NCBI GenBank assembly: GCA_934330725.1
Contig: CAKRGM010000011.1
Location: 1-64,000, forward strand
Direction: 5' to 3'
DNA length: 64,000 nt
Origin: an uncultured Lachnospiraceae bacterium
GTDB taxonomy: Bacteria > Bacillota > Clostridia > Lachnospirales > Lachnospiraceae
Shown: one piece after another, positions 53,717-62,085 of the stretch
How positions within the stretch are numbered: position 1 is the first letter of the stretch
Layout of the letters: every line of letters starts with the position of its first letter
Notes under the pieces: model-generated
The model's database searches: none
Seen by the model: only the letters and a program-made list of their open reading frames with translations
Told to the model about the DNA's origin: nothing
Made by a program: the position numbers and the translations under genes

Positions 53717-54844
53717 ATGAAAATCAAACCATTTGCCGTAGAGGAATGGATGAATGCATGGGAAGCTGGCGCAAAGTATAATATTGCGGAAACCTGTGTG
53801 GATTCTATCAGCATGAACGAATTGTTTGAATTGACAGGAGAAAACAAGGATGAATTTTTAACACATTTATGCGAACGTTGTCTGAGCTATGGTGACATTA
53901 AAGGATTACCCGCATTCAGAAAGGGAGTCTGTGGACTGTATAAATCTTTAGATATGGAAAATATTGTGCCAACCCATGGAGCTGCCGGTGCCAATCACCA
54001 TGTTTTCTATTCACTGATTTCTCCCGGCGACCGTGTAGTAAGCATAATGCCCACCTATCAGCAGCTTTATTCTATTCCAGAATCCTATGGTGCGGATGTA
54101 CATATTCTTCAATTAAGCAAAGAAAATGGGTATTTGCCGGATATAAAAGAATTACGTCATCTGGTTACACCAGAAACAAAAATGATTTGTATTAACAACC
54201 CGAACAATCCAACCGGTGCGCTGATACCTGAAAATGTACTTATGGAAATTATTGAGATAGCACGTTCTGCTAATGCATGGATTTTATGCGATGAAGTTTA
54301 TCGTCATCTATCTCAAAAAGATATGTGGTGTCCATCCATTGCAGACCTGTATGAAAAAGGAATTTCTGTAAGCAGCATGTCAAAGGTTTTTTCTCTGGCT
54401 GGATTACGTCTGGGGTGGATTGCAACACATGACATGGAAGTTATAAAGAGCTGTTTATCCCATCGGGATTATAATCTTGTGAGTTGTGGAATATTTGATG
54501 AAATGCTGGCAGCAGTTGCATTGAAACATAGTAATAAGTTATTGGAACGAAGTCGAAATATTGTCAGAGAAAATCTGCAAATTTTGGACGACTGGGTAAA
54601 CAGTGAACCTCATGTCAGTTATGTAAAACCCCAGGCAGGAACTACCGCTTTGGTCTATTACGATCTGGATATTCCGTCCTACACTTTCTGTGAGGAAATG
54701 TATGAAAAAACAGGAGCTTTTGTAACTCCGGGAGATTGCTTTGAACAACGAAACAGCATGCGTATAGGCTATGCCTACGGAAAGCAGGATCTGATTAACG
54801 GTCTTAAAGCTATCAGTGAATACATTGCTTTTAAAACAAAATAA
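53717..54844 (+). CDS. Class I/II PLP-dependent aminotransferase
   Basis: The 375-residue fold-type I enzyme has PTHGAAGANHHVFYSL, a PTYQQLYSIPESYGA loop, NNPNNPTGALIP, ILCDEVYRHL (Asp binding the PLP ring) and SSMSKVFSLAGLRLGWI with the PLP lysine. The N-terminal VEEWMNAWEAGAKYNIAETCVDS marks a distinct subgroup of uncertain substrate. GGAGG precedes the ATG at 53717. It is cargo of the integrative element, divergent from the recombinase and preceded by an attenuator-like leader. Confidence 0.88.
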   Translation: MKIKPFAVEEWMNAWEAGAKYNIAETCVDSISMNELFELTGENKDEFLTHLCERCLSYGDIKGLPAFRKGVCGLYKSLDMENIVPTHGAAGANHHVFYSLISPGDRVVSIMPTYQQLYSIPESYGADVHILQLSKENGYLPDIKELRHLVTPETKMICINNPNNPTGALIPENVLMEIIEIARSANAWILCDEVYRHLSQKDMWCPSIADLYEKGISVSSMSKVFSLAGLRLGWIATHDMEVIKSCLSHRDYNLVSCGIFDEMLAAVALKHSNKLLERSRNIVRENLQILDDWVNSEPHVSYVKPQAGTTALVYYDLDIPSYTFCEEMYEKTGAFVTPGDCFEQRNSMRIGYAYGKQDLINGLKAISEYIAFKTK

Positions 54845-55042
54845 ATTTGATTCTGGTCATGCTGACATGGATATTAAATCTGGTTACTTACCAGATATGC
54901 ACTTGTAGTATTTTTAAATATTATCTATCAAATTTGTTATGACAAAAAACGGAAATTTGTTACAGGAGTATGAAAAAACAAATTGGGTTTCTGCCTTATT
55001 GGATTAATTTGCCTGAACAGATAACATTCAGCTTATAATTAA
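54845..55042. other. Intergenic stretch after the aminotransferase
   Basis: It contains a hairpin, ATCTGGT-TACTT-ACCAGAT (54878-54896), and the 10-mer AATCTGGTTA (54877-54886), which also occurs at 51419-51428. A 22-codon frame with ATG at 54970 (MKKQIGFLPYWINLPEQ) has a poorly spaced ribosome site and is probably not a gene. Confidence 0.45.
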
Positions 55043-55093
55043 AAAGCACTGGTTAGATCACACATTATCCCAGTGATTTTTAACCAGTGCTTT
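55043..55093 (-). terminator. Terminator overlapping the end of a small gene
   Basis: The perfect 13-bp repeat AAAGCACTGGTTA (55043-55055) / TAACCAGTGCTTT (55081-55093) is followed on the minus strand by TTTTTAATTA. One arm lies in the last codons of the small minus-strand gene. Confidence 0.8.
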
Positions 55094-55240
55094 GATTCCG
55101 TCATGAATATCAGCTCTTGAATCACCATCCAGAAATGTGACAACCCGGAAGCCGATAGCTGCATATTTTTCACGTTCAGCTTCAAATTCTTCCTGTGAAG
55201 AAAAATCGTTACGCCAGAGATAATACGTTGGCTTACGCAA
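55058..55240 (-). CDS. Small hypothetical protein in the element
   Basis: This 60-residue protein reads MRKPTYYLWRNDFSSQEEFE, then an alpha/beta-like region (GFRVVTFLDGDSRADIHDGIKALVKNHW). The TTG start at 55240 has AGAAAGG 11 nt upstream, and an intrinsic terminator is built into its 3' end; both support a real gene. It lies just inside the right end of the integrative element. I do not recognise the family. Confidence 0.55.
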   Translation of the reverse strand: MRKPTYYLWRNDFSSQEEFEAEREKYAAIGFRVVTFLDGDSRADIHDGIKALVKNHWDNV

Positions 55241-55340
55241 GGTTATAACATCCTTTCTTATAAATTATTCTTAACGACAAAAAGCAAACTATTATACACT
55301 ATTCCATCCACCCGATTACACAAAATCACAATCGTCTCAT

Positions 55341-55369
55341 AATTTACATTGATATATGTACGCCACCTG
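55341..55369. other. Right attachment site (att) of the integrated element
   Basis: Element-side arm ATTTACAT (55342-55349) and core CCACCTG (55363-55369) are followed by host sequence encoding IIGGRAGG of the lipoprotein. Confidence 0.75.
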
Positions 55370-55808
55370 CGCGACCGCCAATGATTTTTTTGCCCTTTAC
55401 ATTTTCCCACTTAAAATCTGTTTCATTATTACGTGATATGAGAAAGTTACCGGCGCGCTGTGTAAGCTGGGCAAACATTACTGAGTAGTCGGATGCCCCC
55501 TGCGTATATACATAAATGCATGCTTCAGGGCCAAGAAGACCAATATCAGAATCTCCTGATATCATAGAAGTCATGACTTTATCAGAACCAAATCCTGTGA
55601 CTACATGAAGGTCGATACCTTCTTCTTTAAAATAACCATTTTCAATGGCCACATATTGTGGTGCATAAAATATCGAGTGCGTGACTTCGTTAAGATTAAC
55701 ACGTATCAGGTCAGAGTTTTTACTGCTACAGCATCCGGGAAAGATTAAACATGATATAATCATGATTACAAGGAATAAAGTTGGAGATTTTAAAAATTTT
55801 TTACCCAT
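55344..55808 (-). pseudogene. 5' half of a split ABC substrate-binding lipoprotein gene
   Basis: It starts at the ATG at 55808 with GGAG 6 nt upstream and has a lipoprotein signal, LIFPGC with Cys26. It then has the SsuA/NMT1-type domain: HSIFYAPQYVAIENGYFKEEG, SGDSDIGLLGPEA and KGKKIIGGRAGG. After the core at 55363-55369 it runs seven codons into element DNA (VHISM) and stops. Joined to 48378-48943 it restores an unbroken frame of about 330 residues. The truncated protein might still be made but would lack half the binding fold. Confidence 0.88.
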
Positions 55809-56002
55809 ACGATTCTCCATAAAACTGTTTGTTATTATAGTATGTGATAAAAAATGAACAGTTACTACCATGTAAAATGTGTTATTCTGTTACAGGTGGT
55901 TGTCTGGAATCAGGATTATCAGGAAAAAAGTGGTATTATCTGCTGGCTATTTATTGAACAATATTGTCAATAATAAGTATGTAAGAGGTAAAGGTGAAAT
56001 TT

Positions 56003-56857
56003 ATGAAGATTGATATGCATTGCCATACTAAGGAAGGTTCAATTGATGCAAAGGTACCTGTTGAAAAGTATATAAGAAAACTTATTTCAAAAGGCTTTGA
56101 CGGAATGCTTGTAACAGATCACAATTCATATAAAGGATATCTCAAATTTAAGGATATAGTAGATAAACTCAGGCTGGATAAGAATTTTGTCGTTTTAAAA
56201 GGAATAGAATACGACACACGTGATGGCGGACACATGATAGTTATACTTCCGGATCATATAAAGGATGCATTTATGCAGATAAGAGGTCTTACAGTGTCAC
56301 AGCTTGAAAAGATTGTTCACAGGCTTGGAGGAATATTGGGACCGGCACATCCTTTTGGTACAGGATATTTTGCATATGCAAATACAAAGTTTGGAAAGAA
56401 GCATCCGGAATTTGTTAAAAAGTTTGATTTTATAGAAGCTCTTAATGCAGGAACAAAGGAAATGGCCAATATAAGGGCAAACTTATTTGCACAGATGCAT
56501 AAACTGCCTATGATAGCAGGCTCGGACGCCCACAAGGAGAAAAATGCCGGATATGCATATACAGTATTTAAGGACAGGATAAGGTCAAATAATGATCTTA
56601 TAAGTGCAATAAAAACTCATAGAAAATATATTTCCAGAGGCATGACGGGTAATCATGAGAACCTGAGAAAAAATATCATGATTGAAGGAACAATCACAGA
56701 AGAAATGAAAATGAAAAAAAATGCGGTAATAGTAAAGCTTGGAGTCATAGGTTACTGGGTCTATAACAAGGCAGGCGCACTCTTTAATCATAGCAGAATA
56801 AAAAGACTTATTCTTTTGCATAATATGCATAATTGTGGTATTATTAACAAAGTTTGA
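56003..56857 (+). CDS. PHP-domain phosphoesterase
   Basis: This 284-residue protein has the PHP metal sites: MHCHTKEGS, VTDHNSYKG, LKGIEYDTRDGGHM, GPAHPFGTG and AGSDAH. Such domains hydrolyse phosphoesters of nucleotides, histidinol phosphate or unknown substrates. The basic C-terminal tail (about 60 residues) is not part of the domain. The ATG at 56003 has AAAGG upstream; an in-frame GTG at 55994 is possible. The pyrophosphatase gene follows 41 nt later. Confidence 0.85.
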   Translation: MKIDMHCHTKEGSIDAKVPVEKYIRKLISKGFDGMLVTDHNSYKGYLKFKDIVDKLRLDKNFVVLKGIEYDTRDGGHMIVILPDHIKDAFMQIRGLTVSQLEKIVHRLGGILGPAHPFGTGYFAYANTKFGKKHPEFVKKFDFIEALNAGTKEMANIRANLFAQMHKLPMIAGSDAHKEKNAGYAYTVFKDRIRSNNDLISAIKTHRKYISRGMTGNHENLRKNIMIEGTITEEMKMKKNAVIVKLGVIGYWVYNKAGALFNHSRIKRLILLHNMHNCGIINKV

Positions 56858-56898
56858 GTTGACAGCAAACAAATATGATTTATAGGAGAGAAATGAAA

Positions 56899-57828
56899 AT
56901 GGCAGATATAATTGTTATTGGACACAAGAATCCGGATACAGATTCAATTTGTGTAGCAATTGCTTATGCAAATTTAAAAACAAAGGTAACTGGTGAGGAA
57001 TACAAGGCAGCAAGAGCGGGAAGCGTAAGCGATGAGACTCAGTATGTACTTGATACATTTGGTGTAGAGGCACCTGAACTTGTTGAAGATGCAACTGACA
57101 AAAAGGTTGTATTAGTTGATCATAATGAAGTAAGTCAGGCAGTTGATAACATTGACAAGTCTGAAATTTTAGAAATAATTGATCACCATAAGATTGGAAC
57201 AATTCAGACAGCTGCTCCGATTTATTTTAGAAATGAGCCTTTAGGATGCTGTTCTACAATTGTTTATAAGATGTATAAGGAAAATGGTGTTGAAATAAAG
57301 AAGGAAATTGCCGGACTTTTATTATCTGCAATTCTTTCAGATACACTTATTTTCAAGTCTCCAACATGTACTCCTGTTGATGTTGATGCTGCAACAGAAC
57401 TTGCAAAGATTGCAGGTGTTGATATAAATGATCATGGAATGGCAATGTTCAAGGCAGGAAGTAATGTTTCATCAAAAACACCAAGAGAAGTATTTTTCCA
57501 GGATTTCAAAAAATTTGAAATTGGAGATAAGGTAATTGGTGTTGGTCAGGTTAATGCCATGGGAAGCGATGGCGTTAAAGAAGTCAAGGATAAGATTGCA
57601 GACTTCATTGGAACAGTTATAGGAGAAGATGGAATTCAGCAGACATATTTAATGGTTACAGATATTCTTGATGAATCATCTGATGTTATGTGTGCAGGTG
57701 AAGGCGCTGATAAGGTGCTTGCCGAAGCATTTAATGTTAAGGTTGATGGTGACAGTGCATACTTAAAGGGTGTTGTATCAAGAAAGAAGCAGATGATTCC
57801 ATCACTTACAAAGGCTATACAGGGCTAA
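56899..57828 (+). CDS. ppaC: Manganese-dependent inorganic pyrophosphatase
   Basis: This 309-residue family II pyrophosphatase of the DHH superfamily has GHKNPDTDSI (metal His and Asp), VLVDHNE, EIIDHHKIG (DHH) and a C-terminal DHHA2 domain ending SRKKQMIPSL. It drives biosynthesis by removing PPi. The length equals the Bacillus enzyme when the ATG at 56899 is used; an in-frame ATG at 56893 adds two residues. There are no CBS domains, so it is the simple form. Confidence 0.96.
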   Translation: MADIIVIGHKNPDTDSICVAIAYANLKTKVTGEEYKAARAGSVSDETQYVLDTFGVEAPELVEDATDKKVVLVDHNEVSQAVDNIDKSEILEIIDHHKIGTIQTAAPIYFRNEPLGCCSTIVYKMYKENGVEIKKEIAGLLLSAILSDTLIFKSPTCTPVDVDAATELAKIAGVDINDHGMAMFKAGSNVSSKTPREVFFQDFKKFEIGDKVIGVGQVNAMGSDGVKEVKDKIADFIGTVIGEDGIQQTYLMVTDILDESSDVMCAGEGADKVLAEAFNVKVDGDSAYLKGVVSRKKQMIPSLTKAIQG

Positions 57829-57882
57829 TAGCTGTTTAATAAGGTTAAACATACCGCATTTATCAGGAAGGTGGAAATTTAG

Positions 57883-58755
57883 GTGAAGAAGTTAAGAAAA
57901 GACGAACCATGCTGGTGTGGCAGTGGCAAAATGTATTGTGATTGCCATATGGAATTTGATAGAAAGATTGATACATATAAGAGAAAGTTTCATACAGTAC
58001 CACCCAGAAGCATAATTAAGAATGAGGAGCAGCTTCAGGGCATGAGAGAAAGCAGTAAGATTAATATTGCAGTTCTTGATTATGTTGCTGAGCACATTAA
58101 GGCGGGAATAACAACTCAGGAGATTGACCGTATGGTATATGAAAAGACTACGCAGATGGGAGGTATTCCGGCTCCGCTTAATTATGAAGGATTTCCAAAG
58201 AGTGTCTGCACGTCAATTAATTCAGAAGTATGCCATGGCATTCCATCAGATAATATTATTTTAGTTGACGGTGATATTATAAATGTAGACTGCTCAACTA
58301 TACTTAACGGATATTTTTCTGATTCTTCAAGAATGTTCTGCATTGGAAATGTATCACCTGAAAACAGAAAGCTTGTTGATGTTGCAAAAGAGTGTGTAGA
58401 ACTTGGACTTAAGCAGGTTAAGCCATGGGGACATCTTGGAGATGTTGCACAGGCGATTAACGATCATGCGAGGGCTAATGGATACACTGTTGTACGTGAA
58501 GTTGGCGGACACGGAATCGGTCTTGAATTTCATGAAACTCCATACGTAAGTTATGTCATCAAAAAACATACAGGTATGGTAATGGCGCCTGGAATGGTAT
58601 TTACAATAGAGCCAATGATAAATATGGGTTCAGATGAAATATATGTAGATGAAGATAACGGATGGACAATATATACAGAAGATGATCAGCCGTCAGCACA
58701 GTGGGAGATAATGGTTCATGTAACGGAAGATGGTTATGAAGTAATGAGCTGGTAG
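57883..58755 (+). CDS. map: Methionine aminopeptidase with N-terminal SEC-C motif
   Basis: The 290-residue enzyme removes the initiator Met. An N-terminal SEC-C zinc motif (DEPCWCGSGKMYCDCH, residues 4-20) precedes the pita-bread domain. Metal ligands are in VDCSTILNGYFSDSSR (two Asp), GHGIGLEFHETPYV (His), FTIEPMI (Glu) and the final SAQWEIMVHVT (Glu). SEC-C probably docks it to the ribosome or translocon. The start is GTG with AAGGTGG upstream. This is an extra or alternative MAP form, not the one in the ribosomal protein operon. Confidence 0.94.
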   Translation: MKKLRKDEPCWCGSGKMYCDCHMEFDRKIDTYKRKFHTVPPRSIIKNEEQLQGMRESSKINIAVLDYVAEHIKAGITTQEIDRMVYEKTTQMGGIPAPLNYEGFPKSVCTSINSEVCHGIPSDNIILVDGDIINVDCSTILNGYFSDSSRMFCIGNVSPENRKLVDVAKECVELGLKQVKPWGHLGDVAQAINDHARANGYTVVREVGGHGIGLEFHETPYVSYVIKKHTGMVMAPGMVFTIEPMINMGSDEIYVDEDNGWTIYTEDDQPSAQWEIMVHVTEDGYEVMSW

Positions 58756-58810
58756 TGATAAGACGTATTGATTTGATTTTAATATGTGTAATTAAAAAGT
58801 AACATATTAT

Positions 58811-58857
58811 AAAAAAGACAGAAGTATGCTTCTTAAGTGAAGTGCTTCTGTCTTTTT
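58811..58857 (+). terminator. Terminator after map
   Basis: AAAAAAGACAGAAG (58811-58824) pairs with CTTCTGTCTTTTT (58845-58857), which supplies its own T-run. It may act on both strands. Confidence 0.85.
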
Positions 58858-58898
58858 CAGCTATATGACTTTGGGTATAAAAAGTTTATATAAATAAC

Positions 58899-59984
58899 TT
58901 ATTTATACTCAATTATTATTGTGTGCAGTGTATAATCCGGAAAATCGTTTTTCTTATAAGAATAAGAAAGAGAAGTATTTGCCAGATTCATAGCTGACTG
59001 CAGGTCGATACTCGTTGTTGATGTAAATTCAACATAAGTTTTTTGGGATGAAATACAGGATTTCATATATGAATTAAGTTCTTTCTGGCTTGTAATATTC
59101 TTTAATCTGGCACGTGCAGGGTAAGAATAATCAGTTCCTGCGGCTGCCTTGTATGATTCCTGATTTTTATCCCACTTATGATCTACAGCTATCTGGGCAT
59201 CCGTAAGATTAAAATATGTATGGCTTATAACGTCAGAGCTTGAATTTACAGGGTCATCCCATGTAACATCGACGTGGTAATATGCACCATCAAGAGCTAC
59301 TTCATTCCAGATATGATTCTGACCATTAGCATTTCCGGTAACTGTAGTATTTTCTATACCAAGCATATCCATAAAAGTTTTAAAACACTCCGTGTAACCG
59401 CTGCATACGGCTTTATTGTTAATAAGGGCATCATATGCATTAAAGTTACGGGAATTGTCATCATCATTGTTTACATAATTTAAATTTGCCACCAGATAGT
59501 CGTGTATGGCTATTTCATTATCATATTCGGTATTGTCAGGTGATGTATAGGAATTTAAAACCTCTTTATATTTATCAAGAAGTTTTTTCTGCTTATCATC
59601 AAGCTTTGATGTGTCATTATTCTTATAGGCATATACTATAGGGTAGTTGTCCCAGTACTGAAGCTGCAGAACAACGTTTATACCGTTCTTCACATTTTTA
59701 TATTCGCAGTGAATCTGTTCTATACCGGGAAAATGTGAAAGCCACTGGTCGGTATTTATAAGAGATTCATCGGAAATGAAAAATTCACACTGTGTCTGAT
59801 TTGACTCCATTGTCTTCATAATATATTTATAAACCGTTTCTGTATCAGAGGCGGTATCAGAATAAGCTGATTTGGAAATATTTACAGAGCCATTATTATC
59901 TGAAGCTATATTAAATGAACAGCCGTAAATGTTAAGCATAAGTAAGCAGGCAGTTCCTGCGGCCGCAATTCTTTTGAAATTCAT
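58899..59984 (-). CDS. Transglutaminase-like lipoprotein
   Basis: The 361-residue protein has a lipoprotein signal with NIYGC (Cys22), a linker and a transglutaminase-like cysteine domain. The catalytic Cys is in KAVCSGYTECFKTFM, the His in GQNHIWNEV and the Asp in HVDVTWDDP. It is anchored outside the membrane and may act as a protease or cross-linker on surface peptides. GGAGG precedes the ATG at 59984. The small membrane gene upstream (52 nt away, same strand) is probably co-transcribed. Confidence 0.88.
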   Translation of the reverse strand: MNFKRIAAAGTACLLMLNIYGCSFNIASDNNGSVNISKSAYSDTASDTETVYKYIMKTMESNQTQCEFFISDESLINTDQWLSHFPGIEQIHCEYKNVKNGINVVLQLQYWDNYPIVYAYKNNDTSKLDDKQKKLLDKYKEVLNSYTSPDNTEYDNEIAIHDYLVANLNYVNNDDDNSRNFNAYDALINNKAVCSGYTECFKTFMDMLGIENTTVTGNANGQNHIWNEVALDGAYYHVDVTWDDPVNSSSDVISHTYFNLTDAQIAVDHKWDKNQESYKAAAGTDYSYPARARLKNITSQKELNSYMKSCISSQKTYVEFTSTTSIDLQSAMNLANTSLSYSYKKNDFPDYTLHTIIIEYK

Positions 59985-60036
59985 ATTAATCCTCCAAGTG
60001 TTATTTTTGATGTGCCGGACTGGTTGTTTTCTGTTT

Positions 60037-60279
60037 TTAATCCTGTGTATTATTGTTGTTATCAAGGCTGATAGATATATATTCCCTTGAAGAATCATCT
60101 GTTAAGTTAACATCATTTTTTAATTCATCACCTTTAAGCTTATCATCCCCATCAGTACATGGTGAAAACAAAGTAAGTGACTTTGTGGATCTGACGCGTT
60201 TTAACAGGATAATGATAAATGTAATAATTGATGCAGCAGAAGCTGCTATAATTAAATACTTTGTAATTCCTTTCCTCAT
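60037..60279 (-). CDS. Small single-span membrane protein
   Basis: The 80-residue protein has one span (about 7-27) and a polar Asp/Asn-rich tail (DDKLKGDELKNDVNLTDDSS) that probably faces the cytoplasm, given the basic KRVRSTK just after the span. AAAGGA lies before the ATG at 60279. It precedes the transglutaminase lipoprotein on the same strand. The family is not recognised. Confidence 0.6.
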   Translation of the reverse strand: MRKGITKYLIIAASAASIITFIIILLKRVRSTKSLTLFSPCTDGDDKLKGDELKNDVNLTDDSSREYISISLDNNNNTQD

Positions 60280-60473
60280 AATATTATTATTCCTTTCAGA
60301 TAAATATAACAATATAAATAATTGTAATACATTTTAATGTAAAAAGAAAGTTACAGAATATAGAAAAATATGTGAGTTGATTTTTCGGATTTTTATAATT
60401 AATATATGCAGTGTGACTAAGGGATATAATCATGCTGATGATGAAAATGTATAACATTGGAAAGGATACAGAT

Positions 60474-61370
60474 ATGAATGTTTCAGAAAAAGATAATAAT
60501 ATATATATTACACAGATAAGTGATTTTAATGTGGAGCAGACTCTTGAATGTGGACAATGTTTCCACTTTAAAAAATTAGGAGAAAATGAATATGCGTTAG
60601 CAGCGTTTGGAAAGCTGTTGCATATTATGCAGGAAGAAGACAGGATAATATTGTTTGATACAGATATGAAAGATTACAATAATATATGGAAAAAATATTT
60701 TGATCTTGGGCGCGATTATAAACATATTAAGGAATATATTCTGAAAAATGATAAAAGACTTAAAGAGGCCGTTGAGACTATGGGAGGGGTGCGTATTCTC
60801 AATCAGGATTTTTTTGAGACACTTATTTCATTTATAATATCCCAGAATAAACAGATTCCACATATTAAAAAAATAGTATTTGATATTTCTAAAAGATATG
60901 GAAGATATCTTGGAAGTATAAATGGAGAAGAATTTTATTCATTTCCTGATGTGGAGGCAATGAAAAATGTAACCGAAGCACAGCTTCGGGAATGTAAAAC
61001 AGGATTCAGGGCCCCATACATAGCTGATGCCGTAAAAAAGGTGGCATCGGGAGAAATACGAAAAGACAGGCTTTTACAAGCTGATATTAAAGAATGCGAA
61101 AAAATGCTTATGAGTATTAAAGGTGTAGGTACCAAGGTGGCCAACTGTGTAATGCTTTTTAGTCTTGGAAAGACAGATGCATTTCCTGTGGATGTATGGA
61201 TAAAAAGGATAATGGAGTATATTTATTTTGATGGAGCAGATACAAAGAAAGAAATAATTGAGCAGTTTGCCAGAAAGCATTTTGGCGAATATGGAGGATT
61301 TGCCCAGCAGTATCTGTTTTATTATGCAAAAACAATGAAAATAGGCACTGATACATCGGTTCCTAAATAA
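60474..61370 (+). CDS. OGG1-type DNA glycosylase
   Basis: The 298-residue protein belongs to the HhH-GPD glycosylases of the 8-oxoguanine (OGG) group. It has an N-terminal OGG_N-like domain (DFNVEQTLECGQCFHFKK), NQDFFETLISFIISQN, the hairpin MSIKGVGTKVANCVML with the catalytic Lys, and DAFPVDVWIKRIM with the catalytic Asp. It excises oxidised guanine and nicks the strand. GGAAAGG lies 8 nt before the ATG at 60474. It is monocistronic. Confidence 0.9.
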   Translation: MNVSEKDNNIYITQISDFNVEQTLECGQCFHFKKLGENEYALAAFGKLLHIMQEEDRIILFDTDMKDYNNIWKKYFDLGRDYKHIKEYILKNDKRLKEAVETMGGVRILNQDFFETLISFIISQNKQIPHIKKIVFDISKRYGRYLGSINGEEFYSFPDVEAMKNVTEAQLRECKTGFRAPYIADAVKKVASGEIRKDRLLQADIKECEKMLMSIKGVGTKVANCVMLFSLGKTDAFPVDVWIKRIMEYIYFDGADTKKEIIEQFARKHFGEYGGFAQQYLFYYAKTMKIGTDTSVPK

Positions 61371-61523
61371 CAGACCGCTGCATCGCTTTTGTACGCTGTA
61401 CCGGAAAAACAGTGCACAATTTGTCATGGATTATACTAATATGGCTTAAAAAATAAGTAAAAACAAAAATATAAAAAAAGTATTATTAAAATATAAAAAA
61501 CAGAATATATTTCTAATTAGATA

Positions 61524-61552
61524 TTGACAAACAAATGTCATAGTGATATTTT
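61524..61552 (+). promoter_or_regulatory. Promoter of groES-groEL
   Basis: TTGACA (61524-61529) and TATTTT (61547-61552) are 17 nt apart, 13 nt before the CIRCE element. Confidence 0.75.
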
Positions 61553-61565
61553 AATTGTAATGAGA

Positions 61566-61592
61566 TTAGCACTCAAATTAAATGAGTGCTAA
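61566..61592. promoter_or_regulatory. CIRCE operator (HrcA site)
   Basis: TTAGCACTC (61566-61574), 9 nt, GAGTGCTAA (61584-61592) is an exact match to the CIRCE inverted repeat bound by the HrcA repressor. It lies between the promoter and groES. Confidence 0.97.
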
Positions 61593-61665
61593 CAAGAAAA
61601 AGAAAAGAAATTTTATTGCTGCCAGTAATAGCATTTTGTTGGGACAGCGGAATGGAGGATATTTT

Positions 61666-61950
61666 ATGAAGTTAGTACCATTAGGAGACAGAGTTGTAAT
61701 TAAAGCATTAGTTGCAGAAGAAACTACAAAGTCAGGAATCGTTTTACCTGGTCAGGCAAAGGAAAAACCACAGCAGGCAGAAGTTGTTGCAGTAGGACCT
61801 GGCGGAATGGTTGATGGTAAAGAGGTTAAAATGCAGGTTAAACCTGGTGATAAGATTATATATTCAAAATATTCAGGAACAGAAGTTAAGATTGAAGAAG
61901 AAGATTTGATTATTGTTAAGCAGTCAGATATTTTAGCAGTAATTGAGTAA
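61666..61950 (+). CDS. groES: Co-chaperonin GroES
   Basis: The 94-residue protein caps the GroEL chamber. It has LVPLGDRVVIKALVAEETTKSGIVLP with the mobile loop near residues 17-30, and EEEDLIIVKQSDILAVIE at the end. GGAGG precedes the ATG at 61666. Transcription is under CIRCE/HrcA control and groEL follows 135 nt later. Confidence 0.98.
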   Translation: MKLVPLGDRVVIKALVAEETTKSGIVLPGQAKEKPQQAEVVAVGPGGMVDGKEVKMQVKPGDKIIYSKYSGTEVKIEEEDLIIVKQSDILAVIE

Positions 61951-62085
61951 TATGTTATCCTGGCAGGTATAATATCAAAAATATAATTAGTATATTATAG
62001 TAAACTGTGTATGGTATCTTTAATTTAGTATTTATATTTATAAAAGATTGATTTGAAGTAAATTTTATTAGGAGGATTGTTAAAA

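Larger units (their letters stand above)
48944..55369. mobile_element. 6.4-kb integrative element inserted in a lipoprotein gene
   Basis: The segment separates the two halves of one gene and is bounded by identical 7-bp cores CCACCTG (48937-48943 and 55363-55369). Joining its ends gives a ~50-bp attP-like site with 8-bp inverted arms centred exactly on the core, as expected for a large serine recombinase. Such a recombinase is encoded inside (51446-53305). The cargo is a flavodoxin pseudogene, a recombinase remnant, a CmpB-like protein, an aminotransferase and a small ORF. No conjugation or replication genes are seen. Confidence 0.8.

Noticed and set aside
54970..55038. 22-codon frame MKKQIGFLPYWINLPEQ... 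in the element
   Set aside because: The AGGAG is only one base from the ATG, there is no downstream support, and the length is too short to judge.
48944..55369. Integrative conjugative element
   Set aside because: No relaxase, coupling protein, type IV secretion or replication gene lies between the attachment sites; only a small recombinase-based element is supported.
48378..55808. Invertible DNA switch flanked by recombinase sites
   Set aside because: The two gene halves have the same orientation and the cores are direct, not inverted, repeats, which fits insertion/excision rather than inversion.
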